Notes: a model not told the origin generated them from the sequence alone. DNA of 35,142 nt from Cladosporium sp. IMV 00045 (GCA_001931905.2 MSJI02000507.1:1-35142), one strand, 5' to 3'. Shown: positions 1 to 10,975, numbered from the stretch's first letter. Numbers and translations are program-made.

Positions 1-1311
1 GACGAAGGCCAGAGGAACGAGTACTCTTTGACTCACGCTTTGGCCAACAACCTGATCGACTTGTACATCAACCTGCCTTCCTCCAACAGGTTCAGACGTC
101 CTGCCAACTACATGTCCAAGGGTTACCGCACCAGACGTATGGCCGTCGACTACCAGACTCCTCTTGTTACCAACGTCAAGAACGCGAAGATCCTCATCGA
201 GGCTATCGCACGTAACTTCGACTTGAACGTCAGCAAGCTTGACTGCCACACCTTCTCCGAGGTTGACGGCGCTCAGGCCGCTGTTCAGAACCCCGAGAAT
301 CTGCCTTCTCTGACCGAGATGCTTGTCAAGTCTCCCTTCAAGGGCAAGGACATCGTCTCCGTCAAGCAGTTCACCAGGGATGACCTTCACTTGCTTTTCA
401 CCGTTGCTGCTGAGATGCGCCTCGGTGTTGAGCGTGACGGCTGCCTCAACACTCTCAAGGGTCGCGTTCTGGGCTTGCTCTTCTTCGAGCCGTCCACTCG
501 CACCTCTTGCTCTTTCGATGCTGCCATGAAGCGTCTTGGTGGTGAGACTATAATCGTCAACGAGTCTCACTCTAGCACCAAGAAGGGCGAGGGTCTTGAT
601 GACACCGTTCGCACTCTTGACCAGTACTGCGACGCCGTCGTCCTCCGCCACCCTGACAACGAGAGTGCCGACATTGCTTCTGAGGCTGCCGCTGGTCCGA
701 TCATCAACGCTGGTAACGGCTCGCGCGAGCACCCTACCCAGGCCTTCCTCGACCTCTTCACCATCCGTGAGGAGCTCGGCACTGTCAATGGCTTGACCAT
801 CACCTTCACCGGTGACCTTAAGTACGGCCGCACCGTCCATTCCCTCTGCGAGCTTCTCCGCCACTACAACGTGCAGGTGCAGCTCGCCTCTCCCGCCGCC
901 CTTGCCATCCCCTCCAAGGTGCGCGCAGCTCTGCAGGCTCGCGGCCAGTTGCTCATCGAGAGCGACACTCTCACTCCCGAGATGCTCGCCAAGACCGACG
1001 TCCTCTACTGCACGCGCGTGCAGAAGGAGCGCTTCGAGGACCAGAACCTGTACGAGGAGGTCAAGGACGCCTTCGTCGTTGACGGCAAGACCCTCAAGGC
1101 CGCCAAGCAGAACATGATCGTCATGCACCCGCTGCCCCGCAACGCCGAGCTGAGCAAGGAGGTCGACGACGACCCCAGGGCTGCGTACTTCAGACAGGTG
1201 AGTTTTGCCCCTACCCTGACATCGAAATGACATAGAAACTGACATCCATCACAGATGCGCTACGGCATGTTCGTCCGCATGGCCCTCCTTGCCCTCGTCA
1301 TGGCGCCCTAG
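1..1311 (+). CDS. ura2: CAD-like pyrimidine protein, C-terminal part: aspartate carbamoyltransferase (5' end outside window)
   Basis: This is the C-terminal 417 residues of the fungal multifunctional carbamoyl-phosphate synthetase/aspartate transcarbamylase, which catalyses the first two steps of UMP synthesis in the cytosol. The reading frame is open from base 1. The first ~100 residues match the end of the CPSase allosteric (MGS-like) region and linker. The ATCase domain follows, with the carbamoyl-phosphate motif PSTRTS at residues 164-169 and the aspartate-side motif HPLPRN at 376-381. One intron (1198-1254, GTGAG...ACAG, phase 0) separates residue 399 from the last 18 codons. Those encode the conserved C-terminal helix MRYGMFVRMALLALVMAP, and the stop is TAG at 1309-1311. 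Without the splice the frame would run into intron sequence and stop at 1230. The family identity is certain. The gene name follows yeast URA2; in Aspergillus it is pyrABCN. Confidence 0.95.
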
Positions 1312-1914
1312 GCGGGCTCCGTAGACGACGACGATATGGGGAGAGGAAGAGCAATATTCTGTGATGAATCTCCACCAAAACGAAGCATAGCGGGACGGCG
1401 TTGATTTTTGTGATTTCTTTTTCGAATTGTTTGCTCTACGCATAGGCACACCTTTTGCCATTCTTTTTTCTAAAAGTCTTTGTTGTTTTTGAAAACCCTG
1501 ATACCAAAACGTGAAAAATAGATCTCCTGCATCAGTTGCGAGATCTAGAAGCGATGACACGATGATTGTTTTGCTTTTTTTTGTAAGATTAGTTATTCTG
1601 AATGTCCTCCTTTCGAGAGGCCTGCGTATGGTTGCGCAGTAGATTTTCATGTTATATTACTAGACTACTATTACATAGACACGTCAATTACATATTCTCG
1701 TTTGTTCAGTTTATGTGTTTTGTGTTGTATTTCTTTTCGTTGAGGGCCTCAGGCACTCAATTCAAGACGTCTATTTTCCAGAAGCAAACGATGCATATAT
1801 CTGTCTCCCGAGAACGGAGATGTGGAATCGATGATCTCGGATTACAATGGCACATAACTTATCATTCGATCTGGAGAGTGAGCGAGAAAGGACATAAAGA
1901 ACATCACCAGCACC
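1312..1914. other. Convergent intergenic region between ura2 and the AtuA-like gene
   Basis: This stretch holds the 3' ends of two convergent genes. It is T-rich on the + strand just after the ura2 stop (about 1395-1600), as expected of a 3' UTR and polyadenylation region. Open frames here have no recognisable protein character and I do not call them. Confidence 0.6.
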
Positions 1915-3738
1915 CTACAATTTCCCCCTATTCAGAAACCTGTTCGGCAAATCGACATACTTCGACCTCAGATACTCGGCGACATTCTTGCCCAGAAAAT
2001 CATACGAGCTCGAACAACTCACGCCGCGATCGAGATGATCGTGCAGCAAGAGGTGTACGGCGAATAAATTCGGCAGCTCGAATCGATCGATTTTCTTGCC
2101 CTTATACTCGTCCGCCAGGAGATTCTTGACGGTTTCGACGGAAAGCGTCGACCGCAACCAGTCCCATTCGTCTCGGTGCCGCACCCAGAAACCCACGTTG
2201 GCGTTGCTTCCTTTGTCGCCGCTGCGCGCATGGACTAGCCAGCCTAAAGGGCCGTGAGTTGTTGGGCCGAAATCGGATTGGGCGTTTGCTGTCGCGGGCT
2301 GGGAGGGCTGTTGAGTCGCCCACGTCTTCGTCTCTGGTGGAGGAGGGATTTCGAAGCTACTGCCGTCCCAGAGGTGCACGCGGTGCTCGACGTCGCTCTG
2401 CGGGAGCAGAGTCACGTAGTACTCGAAGATGGGTTTGGGGAGACCCTGCCTGAAGTCTAGATGGAACGTGGCGCCCGGGTAGGACTGCATGATGGGGTCG
2501 ATGATGGGGCGCAGGAATTTCTCCGGCGCCAGATCGGCTTCTGAACGAGCCTGCGCGAAGACGCGTAAGTCTACGGTGGCTGCGTTCTGGTTGCTGGCAT
2601 TCTCGGCTGCGCTGCCGTTCAGTGTGAATTCGAGCTTGCTGAAGCGGTGGATGTGCGGTTTCAGCAGATGGCGTACTTGGGCTTCGAGCATGCGTGCTTT
2701 CTCCGGGATGTCGAGGCCGCAGGGGAACCAGTGCACTTCTGCTTGGTAGCCTCCTTTAGCTGTTAGGCCGACTTTGGTGGTCGACGGCGGGACTGCGCCT
2801 TTGACGCCGTGCAGAGCGACGCGGTCGGTGCCTAGTTGTTCGAACCAGAGTTCGTCGAGGATGGCGGTGACGTCGCTGTTGTAGTACCAAGGGCCTTGGA
2901 TTTCGTACAGAAGCTGCGAGCTGCATGTCTGTGTGCTGACTTCGCCGCCAGAGTTGAGACTCTTGGTTATGATCACTTGTCCGTTGGATGAGATCTCCGC
3001 GATCGGGTAGCCGATGTCGAGCCAGCCTTTGGCTTCCAGGGCTTTGAAGCCGGTGAAGTTCCCGCCGGTGACATAGTTGCTGCATTCGATGAGATGGCCG
3101 GCGACGAAAGCGTTGGCCAGCTCGTGGAGTTGGTTCCTCTCCCAGCCGTGCCACCAATATGCTGCTCCGATTACGGGACTGGCATCGCTCACCCTGCCGC
3201 AGACGACGATGTCAGCTCCTTTGGCGAAGGCTGCAGCGATTCCCAAACCGCCGAGGTAAGCTTGTGCAGAGAGAGGGTCGAACTTCCAATCTTCAAGCAG
3301 CTCGCCGGTGCAGATGTTCTCGAACTTGGATTTACCGTCACGACGAGCCTTTTCGACCGCAGGCAGAACCTCGTCGCCACTGATATAAGCAACCCTGAGG
3401 CTCAGACCCTTCTTCTCAACCATATCAGTCACGACTCGATGCAGCAGTTTCGTATCAGAAGCACCAGCATTAACCGCCACTTTGATCCTGTACTTTGCAA
3501 GATCGTTCAAGGCAGGCTCGAGGGCTTCGATGAAAGTCGGCTCGTAGGCGTCGCCGCCTTGCTCCGATTTCATGGCGGCTCGAGTCGTCATGTTGAACTC
3601 GCTCATCCAGTCTCCAATTATCACATCAACTGGATCGGTAGGGTGGTTTTTGGCTAGGTGGGCCATGGCTGCTCGACGGTCTGTGGCGGCGCCGGAGCAA
3701 CCGGCGATGCGGATTGGTCGTTTGGTTTGAGATGGCAT
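1915..3738 (-). CDS. AtuA-like (DUF1446) family protein
   Basis: The gene encodes 607 residues from an intronless frame. The N-terminus (RPIRIAGCSGAATDRR) and the following Asp/Gly-rich segments (IIGDWMSEFNMT, VAVNAGASDTK, VCGRVSDASPVIGAAYWWHGW) are characteristic of the DUF1446/AtuA N-terminal domain. The last ~110 residues carry HARSGDKGSNANVGFW, typical of the AtuA-like C-terminal ferredoxin-fold domain, so both halves are joined in one polypeptide as is usual in fungi. Bacterial AtuA is linked to acyclic terpene (citronellol/geraniol) use, but the biochemical role is not settled and no substrate can be read here. I chose ATG 3736-3738 because it has A at -3, follows a CA-rich leader and starts right at the conserved domain; the frame is open to an ATG at 3846 that would add 36 unconserved residues. 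The stop is TAG at 1917-1915. Confidence 0.88.
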   Translation of the reverse strand: MPSQTKRPIRIAGCSGAATDRRAAMAHLAKNHPTDPVDVIIGDWMSEFNMTTRAAMKSEQGGDAYEPTFIEALEPALNDLAKYRIKVAVNAGASDTKLLHRVVTDMVEKKGLSLRVAYISGDEVLPAVEKARRDGKSKFENICTGELLEDWKFDPLSAQAYLGGLGIAAAFAKGADIVVCGRVSDASPVIGAAYWWHGWERNQLHELANAFVAGHLIECSNYVTGGNFTGFKALEAKGWLDIGYPIAEISSNGQVIITKSLNSGGEVSTQTCSSQLLYEIQGPWYYNSDVTAILDELWFEQLGTDRVALHGVKGAVPPSTTKVGLTAKGGYQAEVHWFPCGLDIPEKARMLEAQVRHLLKPHIHRFSKLEFTLNGSAAENASNQNAATVDLRVFAQARSEADLAPEKFLRPIIDPIMQSYPGATFHLDFRQGLPKPIFEYYVTLLPQSDVEHRVHLWDGSSFEIPPPPETKTWATQQPSQPATANAQSDFGPTTHGPLGWLVHARSGDKGSNANVGFWVRHRDEWDWLRSTLSVETVKNLLADEYKGKKIDRFELPNLFAVHLLLHDHLDRGVSCSSSYDFLGKNVAEYLRSKYVDLPNRFLNRGKL

Positions 3739-5496
3739 GTTGGTTGGTTGTGTTAGTTGTTGTGTTTCTTGTTGACGGTGGGATCGCAATTGCGAATTGG
3801 AGATCATTAGTTGAGGAATGCGTAGATGTTCTTTCATCACGTACATATATGTGAAGGTCTACCTCGGGAATAGTCAAATGTGCTCTTCCCAGGGTCGTTA
3901 CTTCAAGGCGGGGGAAACGATCTCGTGCGACCAACGGACAACAATTGCCCGAGAGCAGAGGGAAAGACCACATTGACGGTTGTATGATTGATTATTGATA
4001 GTTAATGGTTTCATCCAAGGAACCGACTTCTTAGGCGCAACTCCTTGTAATTTCGGTGAATGTATCCTGTTATACGGCTGATGTCAAATGCTCAATCGCA
4101 GTGGTAGACCACGGGGAACCACCTCCTTTTTAGGAACTCTTAAACTATCTCTTTGCGGCTCATGGTCTTTAGATGTCGCTGTAGCTGATGATATATTATG
4201 TTAACATATAATGCAACAGAGATTTCCCAGTCGATATTTCTTCTCACGGATGATCTAATTAGAGACCAGGCCTACTTGTGCAGTGTAGTGCATTCCATGT
4301 GTGCTGATTGATAAGGCTGTCGTAACGCGAGATAACATGATATCCAAGAATAAGAAAACGAGAATGCAAGATCGTGGAAGTCAAATGATTATCACTCGTC
4401 TGTTGGAATAACAAGAATCTAACCCGGTCGCAAATGGTGCTGTAGAATCGTGATGTAGAACGTAACAATATAATGCAAGTTTCAAGCATTGACGTCAGCT
4501 GTAATGGCATGGTGAAGTGGACCCGCGCTCTTCTGATTTCTTCGAATTCCAACCTGACGTGCCCAGTTCGAACCCTGTGACGGTCGCCCACTCGCTCAGT
4601 AGTGAGCGATTGCTGCGCGCGGCTCTAAGCTGCTGACATAACCTTCAGCCGAGCAATCGGGCAGAGAGTGTCAGGTCATGGGGTGGCGGTGCTGGACTAC
4701 ATGTCTCGTTGGTGAAATCAGACGGGGCGGTGATGGGTCTCGCGACACTTTTTGCTGTTTGTGCTTGTAGATTTTTGTCACATTTTGATCTTTTTGGGAC
4801 TACGGTCTTCCTCTTGTTCACCCATTAAGTCTTCCATCTCCTGCCTCGAGGTATCAATCGATGTCAACTTGCGCAAATGACTGCAGAGGACGTTTCATAT
4901 GCCTGCGAGTCCTTCTGTCGTTCATTTTGAGCTCTGTCATTGAATATGGGGGCCTAGTCCTCCCTCTGTTCCTGTTATTCCTCGAAGTGTATTACATGTC
5001 GGACAAAATTGGCTGAAAAGTATCGCGTTACTTTGAACAGGAGAATGTCATGTCGTGTCTCGACCGTCATGGGTGTGTTTCAAGGCTGGAGTGACAAGTA
5101 AAGATGCCTTTTGCCGCCGAGAATGATAAATATAAGGTACTGTACGAGAAATCTACCCATCTCATACCTAGAGGCATATCATCAAAAATTTGCCGACTAT
5201 TCCATCATGACTATGACAATATTCAATAGTCCAACATGGTGAATGATACATGTACATGTAATGTTGACACGGCAGAGCTTCGGAAGGCATCCGACGGGCA
5301 AACAGCGTCATCGCGCAAGACCCGAGCGGGCTCTGGCTCCATCGTGCTGCATCCTCTCATCACCACTACTCCTCCAACACCGGACACGCTTACAGATCGC
5401 CACACCCAAGCCCGCCGTCCCACTCTTTACTCTCTCTCTACCTTGCTTTTTGTTTTCTCCCACTCCGCAACCCGCGACACTACCTAGCGGTATCAC
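3739..5496. other. Divergent upstream region shared by the AtuA-like gene and UBA1
   Basis: About 1.76 kb lies between two divergent starts. The 110-codon frame at 4259-4591 (-) looks random. A perfect 7-bp inverted repeat with a 4-nt spacer (TCGCTCA/TGAGCGA) lies at 4592-4609. A pyrimidine-rich stretch at 5405-5470 is typical of a fungal core promoter or leader for UBA1. I see no RNA gene. A B-box-like GGTTCGAA on the minus strand near 4568 does not fold as a tRNA. Confidence 0.5.
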
Positions 5497-8400
5497 ATGA
5501 CCAAACGCCATCTTTCCGAGGCTGAAGCCCGACCTTCCAAGAAAGTCATGACAGTGAGTCTCGCAAACGGTGTCTATCACCAGACGCCCTCACTACAACC
5601 GCGCCGATACTGACCATACACCTACAGGAAGCTAACGGCAAGATGGATGTCGATAGCCCCGCGGCTGCCGTCGAGCAGCTGCAAGAAGCAAACGGAGAGA
5701 TCGATGAATCCCTCTACAGCAGACAGCTCTACGTGCTCGGCCACGAGGCCATGAAGCGCATGGGCTCTTCCAACGTGCTCATCGTCGGTCTGCGCGGTCT
5801 CGGTGTTGAGATCGCGAAGAACATCGCCCTCGCCGGTGTCAAGAGCCTGACCCTCCACGACCCCAAACCCGCCGCCATCGAAGACCTCTCCTCCCAATTC
5901 TTCCTCCACCCCCAAGATGTCGGCCAACCGCGCGGCAAGGTCACCGTACCGCGCGTGTCCGAACTCAACCCTTACACACCCGTCAACCTCCACCCGGCGG
6001 ACTCTATTACGGAGGACCTCAACAAGCTCAAGAGTTACCAAGTGGTGGTGCTCACGGACACCCCGCTGAAGGATCAGCTTAAGATCGCCGAGTTCTGCCA
6101 CGAGAATGGCATTTACGTGGTCATCACAGACACATACGGCTTGTTCGGCTCGGTCTTCACCGACTTTGGCAAGAAGTTCACTGTTGGCGACGCGACCGGC
6201 GAGAACCCGCTGAACGGCATCATTGCAGACATCGACTCGGAGGGTATGGTCTCTGCTCTGGACGAGACGAGGCACGGTCTTGAGGATGGAGATTTTGTCA
6301 CATTCACCGAAGTTGAGGGCATGGAGGGCTTGAACGACTCAGCGCCTCGCAAGATTTCGGTCAAGGGACCTTACACATTCTCCATCGGCGATGTATCTGG
6401 ATTGGGCGAGTACAAGCGCGGTGGTCTATACCAGCAGGTCAAGATGCCCAAGTTCATCGACTTTGAGCCTCTCAGCAAGCAGCTGAAGAAGCCTGAGCTG
6501 ATGATGTCGGATTTCGCAAAGTTCGACCGTCCTGCTCAGCTCCACGTCGGTTTCCAGGCTCTGCATGCATTTGCCGACAAGCACAACGGCGAGTTCCCTC
6601 GCCCTCACCATGAAAGCGACGCTGTCGAGTTCTTTTCTTTGGCCCAGGAACTGGCGAAGGCCGGTGAGGAGCCCGTGGAGCTGGACGAGAAGCTCATGAA
6701 GGAGCTTTCATACCAAGCTCGTGGTGATCTCGCGCCCATGGCGGCGTTCTATGGTGGTCTCGCAGCCCAGGAAGTCCTCAAGTCCGTGTCTGGCAAGTTC
6801 ATGCCGGTTCAGCAGTGGCTCTACTTCGACTCTCTGGAGGCGCTGCCCACTTCTTCCAAGCGTAGCGAGGAGCTGTGCAAGCCTGTTGGCAGCCGTTACG
6901 ATGGCCAGATCGCAGTTTTTGGCAAGGAATACCAGGAGAAGCTTTCCAACATCAACCAATTCCTGGTCGGTGCCGGTGCTATTGGCTGCGAGATGCTCAA
7001 GAACTGGGCTATGATTGGTCTCGCCACCGGACCCAAGGGCAAGATCAGTGTTACCGATATGGACCAGATCGAGAAGAGCAACTTGAACAGACAGTTCTTG
7101 TTCCGTGCGAAGGATGTTGGCAAGCTGAAGAGTGAATGCGCTGCGGAGGCTGTGCAGGCGATGAACCCAGATCTCAAGGGCAAGATCAACATGATGAAGG
7201 ACCGTGTTTCTCAGGAGACTGAGGATGTTTTCAACGAAGACTTCTGGAACAGCTTGGATGGCGTCACTAACGCGCTTGACAATGTGGATGCTCGTACCTA
7301 CGTCGACAGGCGCTGTGTGTTCTTCCACAAGCCTCTCGTCGACAGTGGCACTCTCGGAACCAAGGGCAACACCCAGGTCGTTTTGCCCCGCCTCACTGAG
7401 TCGTACTCAAGCTCTCAGGACCCTCCTGAGCAGTCATTCCCGATGTGCACTCTTCGCAGCTTCCCTAACCGCATTGAGCACACCATTGCTTGGGCCAAGG
7501 ACCTGTTCCACACCTACTTCACTGGCTCCCCTGAGGTCGTCAACATGTACCTCACGCAGAAGGATTATCTCGGATCGGCCCTCAAGCAGTCCGGTAACGA
7601 GAAGCAGACGCTCGAGACTCTTCGTGACTACCTCCAGACGGAGAAGCCCGAGAGCTTCGATGACTGCATCGAGTGGGCTCGCCTGCAATTCGAGAAGCAG
7701 TACCACAATGCGATCGCGCAGCTGCTATACAACTTCCCCAAGGACTCCAAGACCTCTTCCGGTCAGCCATTCTGGTCCGGACCCAAGCGCGCCCCTGACC
7801 CTCTGGCTTTCGACACCAACAACGCCTCACACTACGATTTCATTGTGGCTGCCGCCAACCTGCGTGCTTTCAACTACAAGATCCAGCCTACCTCGGACCG
7901 TTCCTACATCAACTCGGTGCTCGACCGCATGGTTATCCCCGAGTTCAAGCCTGACTCCAACGTTAAGATTCAGGCAGACGAGAAGGAACCTGACCCTAAC
8001 GCAAACGCCCCGGTGGACGACAACGAGGCGCTTGAGGCTATCATCAAGGGTCTCCCTCAGCCCAAGTCGCTCGGAGACTTCCGTCTTGATCCCGTCGACT
8101 TCGAGAAGGATGATGACTCCAACTACCATATTGCTTTCATCACCGCTTGCTCAAACCTCCGTGCTGAGAACTACAAGATCCCGACCGCCGACAAGCACAA
8201 GACCAAGTTCATTGCTGGAAAGATCATTCCCGCCATTGCCACCACAACGGCGCTTGTGACTGGTCTTGTTGTGCTCGAGCTGTACAAGATCATCGACGGC
8301 AAGGACGATATCGAGCAGTACAAGAACGGCTTTATCAACTTGGCGCTGCCGTTCTTCGGTTTCTCCGAGCCCATCGCCAGCCCGAAGGGCACTTACAAGG

Positions 8401-8783
8401 GTCCTAACGGCGACGTCACTATCGACAAGCTCTGGGATCGCTTCGAGACTGAGGATGTCACTCTGCAGCAGTTCATTGACGACTTCAAGGCCAAGGGTCT
8501 CGATATCAGCATGATCAGCTCCGGCGTCAGCTTGCTGTATGCCTCGTTCTACCCGCCTTCCAAGAACAAGGACCGTCTTCCCATGAAGTAAGTTTGGATC
8601 ACATATGCTCGTTCGATTGTACGATTGCTAACATGAAATTTCAGGATGTCTACGCTTGTCGAGACCATCAGCAAAAAGCCAATCCCGGCCCACCAGAAGA
8701 ACGTCATCTTCGAGATCACCGCAGAGGACGAGACCGAGGAGGACGTCGAGATCCCGTACGTCATGCTCAAGCTTCGGAAGTAG
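5497..8783 (+). CDS. uba1: Ubiquitin-activating enzyme E1
   Basis: The enzyme activates ubiquitin with ATP and passes it as a thioester to E2 enzymes in cytosol and nucleus. The spliced model is 5497-5553, 5628-8587 and 8645-8783, giving 1051 residues, the usual E1 length. Exon 1 encodes [19 protein letters not shown]. Both introns are GT-AG (GTGAGT...ACAG; GTAAGT...TCAG with GCTAAC branch). Visible landmarks are [18 protein letters not shown] and the inactive adenylation half [12 protein letters not shown] (about residue 73), the active ATP-binding half [13 protein letters not shown] (about 466), [15 protein letters not shown], and the catalytic-cysteine motif [10 protein letters not shown] with Cys near 626. 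Exon 3 completes the C-terminal ubiquitin-fold domain ([12 protein letters not shown]), and the stop is TAG at 8781-8783. A second in-frame ATG at 5643 could start a form 24 residues shorter. Identity is certain; exon 1 usage is inferred from its clean splice and phase. Confidence 0.96.
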
Positions 8784-8867
8784 AGACTTGTCATGGAAGC
8801 TGGAGGTTACGATGCTTTCCTGGCCCGTGTACCGGGATGCAAGGGTGCAGTGGATTAGAGGTAAATT

Positions 8868-9007
8868 GATGATGTAGCGGAAGCTCTCATCGTCAAAGCT
8901 TGTGGAGGACATGGAAATGGATAAATGATGGCACATATGCCCGCCAACTGGAAGAAAGAAAATAAGCCAAAGACAGAAATGAATAGAATGAATTATGCTC
9001 TTTCACC
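8868..9007 (+). repeat. Direct repeat copy A, 3' flank of UBA1
   Basis: This segment in the UBA1 3' UTR is a diverged copy of 10971-11117. Over an ungapped 50-bp core (8885-8934 against 10988-11037) I count 38 of 50 identical bases. Similarity continues with small indels through the blocks CTGGAAGAA, AAAGACAG, ATGAAT and ATGCTCT. Both copies have the same orientation and sit just past the stop codon of a + strand gene. Confidence 0.75.
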
Positions 9008-9060
9008 CAATGGCTCCTATTTGCACACAGTTGCTATCAAAACACATCATTTATGCCTCA

Positions 9061-9834
9061 TCAGTCATCACCATCTTCAACATCATCATCTTCCGCTTCA
9101 ACATCATCGTCATCATCATCGTTCTCGTCGTCTTCATCTTCATCTTCTGTATCTTCATCATCAATACCAGCCTGCTTCCGCTCGATCTTCCGCTGCTTGC
9201 GCCGGGCCTCGTCAAAAAGTCTTGGTCTCAACTCGATCTACAAAGACAACGGCTTTACCTTCGTCCTTGGCTTTAGACTTCTTCCCAGGCGGAACACGGC
9301 GATAGATAGCTTTATTCTTGCCGTCTTGGTACACACCCGGTGCAACGTGTAGAATTGAGCCCTTAGGATCCCGCACCAAATCGTACCTACCACCATGATC
9401 GGCCGGGATGATGTCTGGAAATTTCCGCTCTTCGATATCCTCCACGCCCTGGGCGTCTGCGCGCTAAATAGGAAAAGACATGACAGTCAGTAACGGAAAC
9501 GTCTAGACGCACAAGAGGTGACTTCTTCAGTCTTGACTCACCATACGCCTAATCTTGTGAACAAGCCAGTTGTATGCCCACTTGCGTTTCGAACCCTTCT
9601 CGGCCGCTTCGAGAATCTCCTCATCGCCCGTCTTCTCGCCCTGGTGGAGTGCTAGGTGATTCGAAGAAATTGTATTGGGATTGGAAGATGTGTGCACGTC
9701 AGGGAATTTTTGTGAGGCTAAGTGAAGCTCGATCAAATATCAAGTGAAGCCCAGTACACGATCACACGTTATGTGGGTATCTTGATGCGCGAGTGAAGGT
9801 CTTCATTTGAGCGCAGCACACAATCACTTGCCAT
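9061..9834 (-). CDS. Unrecognised protein with basic middle and long acidic tail; apparent frame break
   Basis: I do not recognise the family. Coding-like sequence runs on the minus strand from about 9651 to 9542 (GEKTGDEEILEAAEKGSKRK). A GT-AG intron at 9541-9464 follows (GTGAGT...TTTAG), then 9463-9216 (RADAQGVEDIEERKF...RYDLVRDPKGS...VFVDRVETKTF) to an in-frame TGA. Skipping one base at the T-run (9214-9218) opens DEARRKQRKIERKQAGIDDED, an Asp/Glu-rich tail and TGA at 9063-9061. So either one base is wrong or shifted, or an unseen intron changes frame. The 5' end is unresolved: the frame above 9651 has no ATG before a stop at about 9742. A short first exon from ATG 9834-9832 (MASD) spliced to the acceptor at 9652 (CACCTAG) would fit; ATG 9544-9542 at the exon edge is the only other start. 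The upstream region is shared with the divergent gene at 9991. Confidence 0.55.
9064..9165. repeat. Imperfect TCA/TCT/TCG trinucleotide tract
   Basis: This run of TCA, TCG and TCT triplets on the + strand reads on the minus strand as GAT/GAC/GAA/GAG codons. It encodes the Asp/Glu-rich C-terminal tail of the unrecognised gene. Such tracts change length readily by slippage. Confidence 0.7.
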
Positions 9835-9990
9835 GTGAGTAACGTTAACGTGACACGGAGTGACGATCTGCATGTGTGCTTCCATTTTCTTACTCTCCTC
9901 TCGCCGCTTTCGACTACTTGCAGCCTCTATTCAGCTTCGACTATATCAAACGATCACACATCAGGGCACGTGCTGAGCGAGCACCTCGTT

Positions 9991-10975
9991 ATGCCTCCTA
10001 AGTCTCCTACCGGAGTGGCAGGGCTCAAGAACCCAGCTATGCCGTCAAACACCTCCAAGAAGACAGGAGTCCACACTCTAAGCAGTGCTGAGAAAAGCAG
10101 CACGTCCGCGCCGAAGATGGATCAGCGTACAGGCACGCTGGCGAACACGCTCGCAGATTCCTACGAGCGGAGCTCCAAGCGTGCGAAACTCACTCACGAC
10201 TACCAGGCAAACGAAGCCGAGGCCGCAAACGATTCTTGGGGCGACGGAGAATGGGCTCAAGACATCCTCACCGACGACGAAGATCTAGAATCGCAGAGCG
10301 AAAGCGAGTCCGATGGAGAACCTCACAAGCCTGAGATGGACGAAGCCGGAGAAGAGCAGTACACTCTCCAGGACGAGTACGACGAGGAGGGCAATTTCGT
10401 GCAGAGACCGTTCGAGGTGCCTCCAAATCAAGAAGACAAGTCTGCAAAAGCAGCAGAGCACCCGGAGCCGACCTCTGACGCCCAATTCAAAGACCTCATG
10501 ATCAAGCTCGAGCTCACCATCAAGCTGCACGAGCAGGTGGATACCGTGTACGAGAGCGTCGAAGACGATCTTGAGCAAGCCCGCGAAGAATCGGATAGAG
10601 CTGTCGAGACTTTTGCTACAAGCATCAAGCACGCCGAGGCGCGCAAAGAGAAGTTCCATCTCACTGACCGCCAACGCCGCGCCTGCGCCAGCTTTTGGAG
10701 GCAGATGACTCAAGAAATCGAGCGGATCGAGGCTTGGGACACAAAAAAACCGAAACCCAGCCCAGCTTTTTTCTTTACTATGCAGGAGTTCCGTTCCGTC
10801 TTCGGAAGCGATGTTGATGAGGACGAACTCGGTATGTCAGCTCCTTTTTGCATAGCGTTCATGTTTCCTACGATCACTAACACATGTTCTAGAGTCTGAT
10901 GGATCGCCAGCTCCTGAGATCCCGGGCTTGTTGGATCTCAAGAAGTTACCGATATTCAAGGGTTATACATGGTGA
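9991..10975 (+). CDS. Unrecognised acidic protein with a predicted coiled coil
   Basis: The spliced model is 9991-10831 and 10893-10975, giving 307 residues. The intron (10832-10892) has GTATGT, a CACTAAC branch site and TTCTAG, and joins GA-rich coding sequence (DVDEDELESDGS) in phase. The first ATG in this frame is at 9991 (MPPKSPTGVAG) with G at -3; upstream codons to 9835 are open but lack an ATG. The N-terminal ~80 residues are Ser/Thr/Lys-rich. Residues ~80-160 are strongly acidic (DDEDLESQSESESDGEP, DEAGEEQYTLQDEYDEEGNF). Residues ~165-265 are charged and heptad-like (LELTIKLHEQVDTVYESV, LEQAREESDRAVE) and suggest a coiled coil. The protein ends in FKGYTW. No enzyme motif is visible. 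The composition would suit a nuclear or scaffold protein, but that is only inference. The gene is divergent from the unrecognised gene at 9061, which is also acidic. Confidence 0.75.

Noticed and set aside
3739..3846. Longer N-terminus for the AtuA-like protein from ATG 3846
   Set aside because: The extra 36 residues are low-complexity Gln/Thr/Asn from a CA-rich leader, and the conserved domain starts right after the ATG at 3738.
4555..4640. Possible tRNA on the minus strand (GGTTCGAA, B-box-like)
   Set aside because: The T-arm does not pair (base after the TTCGAAC loop is T, not C, and the stems do not match), and no acceptor stem or A-box fits.
7204..8259. Long second frame (351 codons) inside UBA1
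   Set aside because: It is a shadow of the E1 coding frame: Ser/Thr/Arg-rich, no ATG-led domain, same strand and region.
9238..9258. A 21-nt intron (GTAAAG...TTTGTAG) in the unrecognised minus-strand gene
   Set aside because: Too short to be spliced, and it keeps the frame, so it would not repair the frame break.
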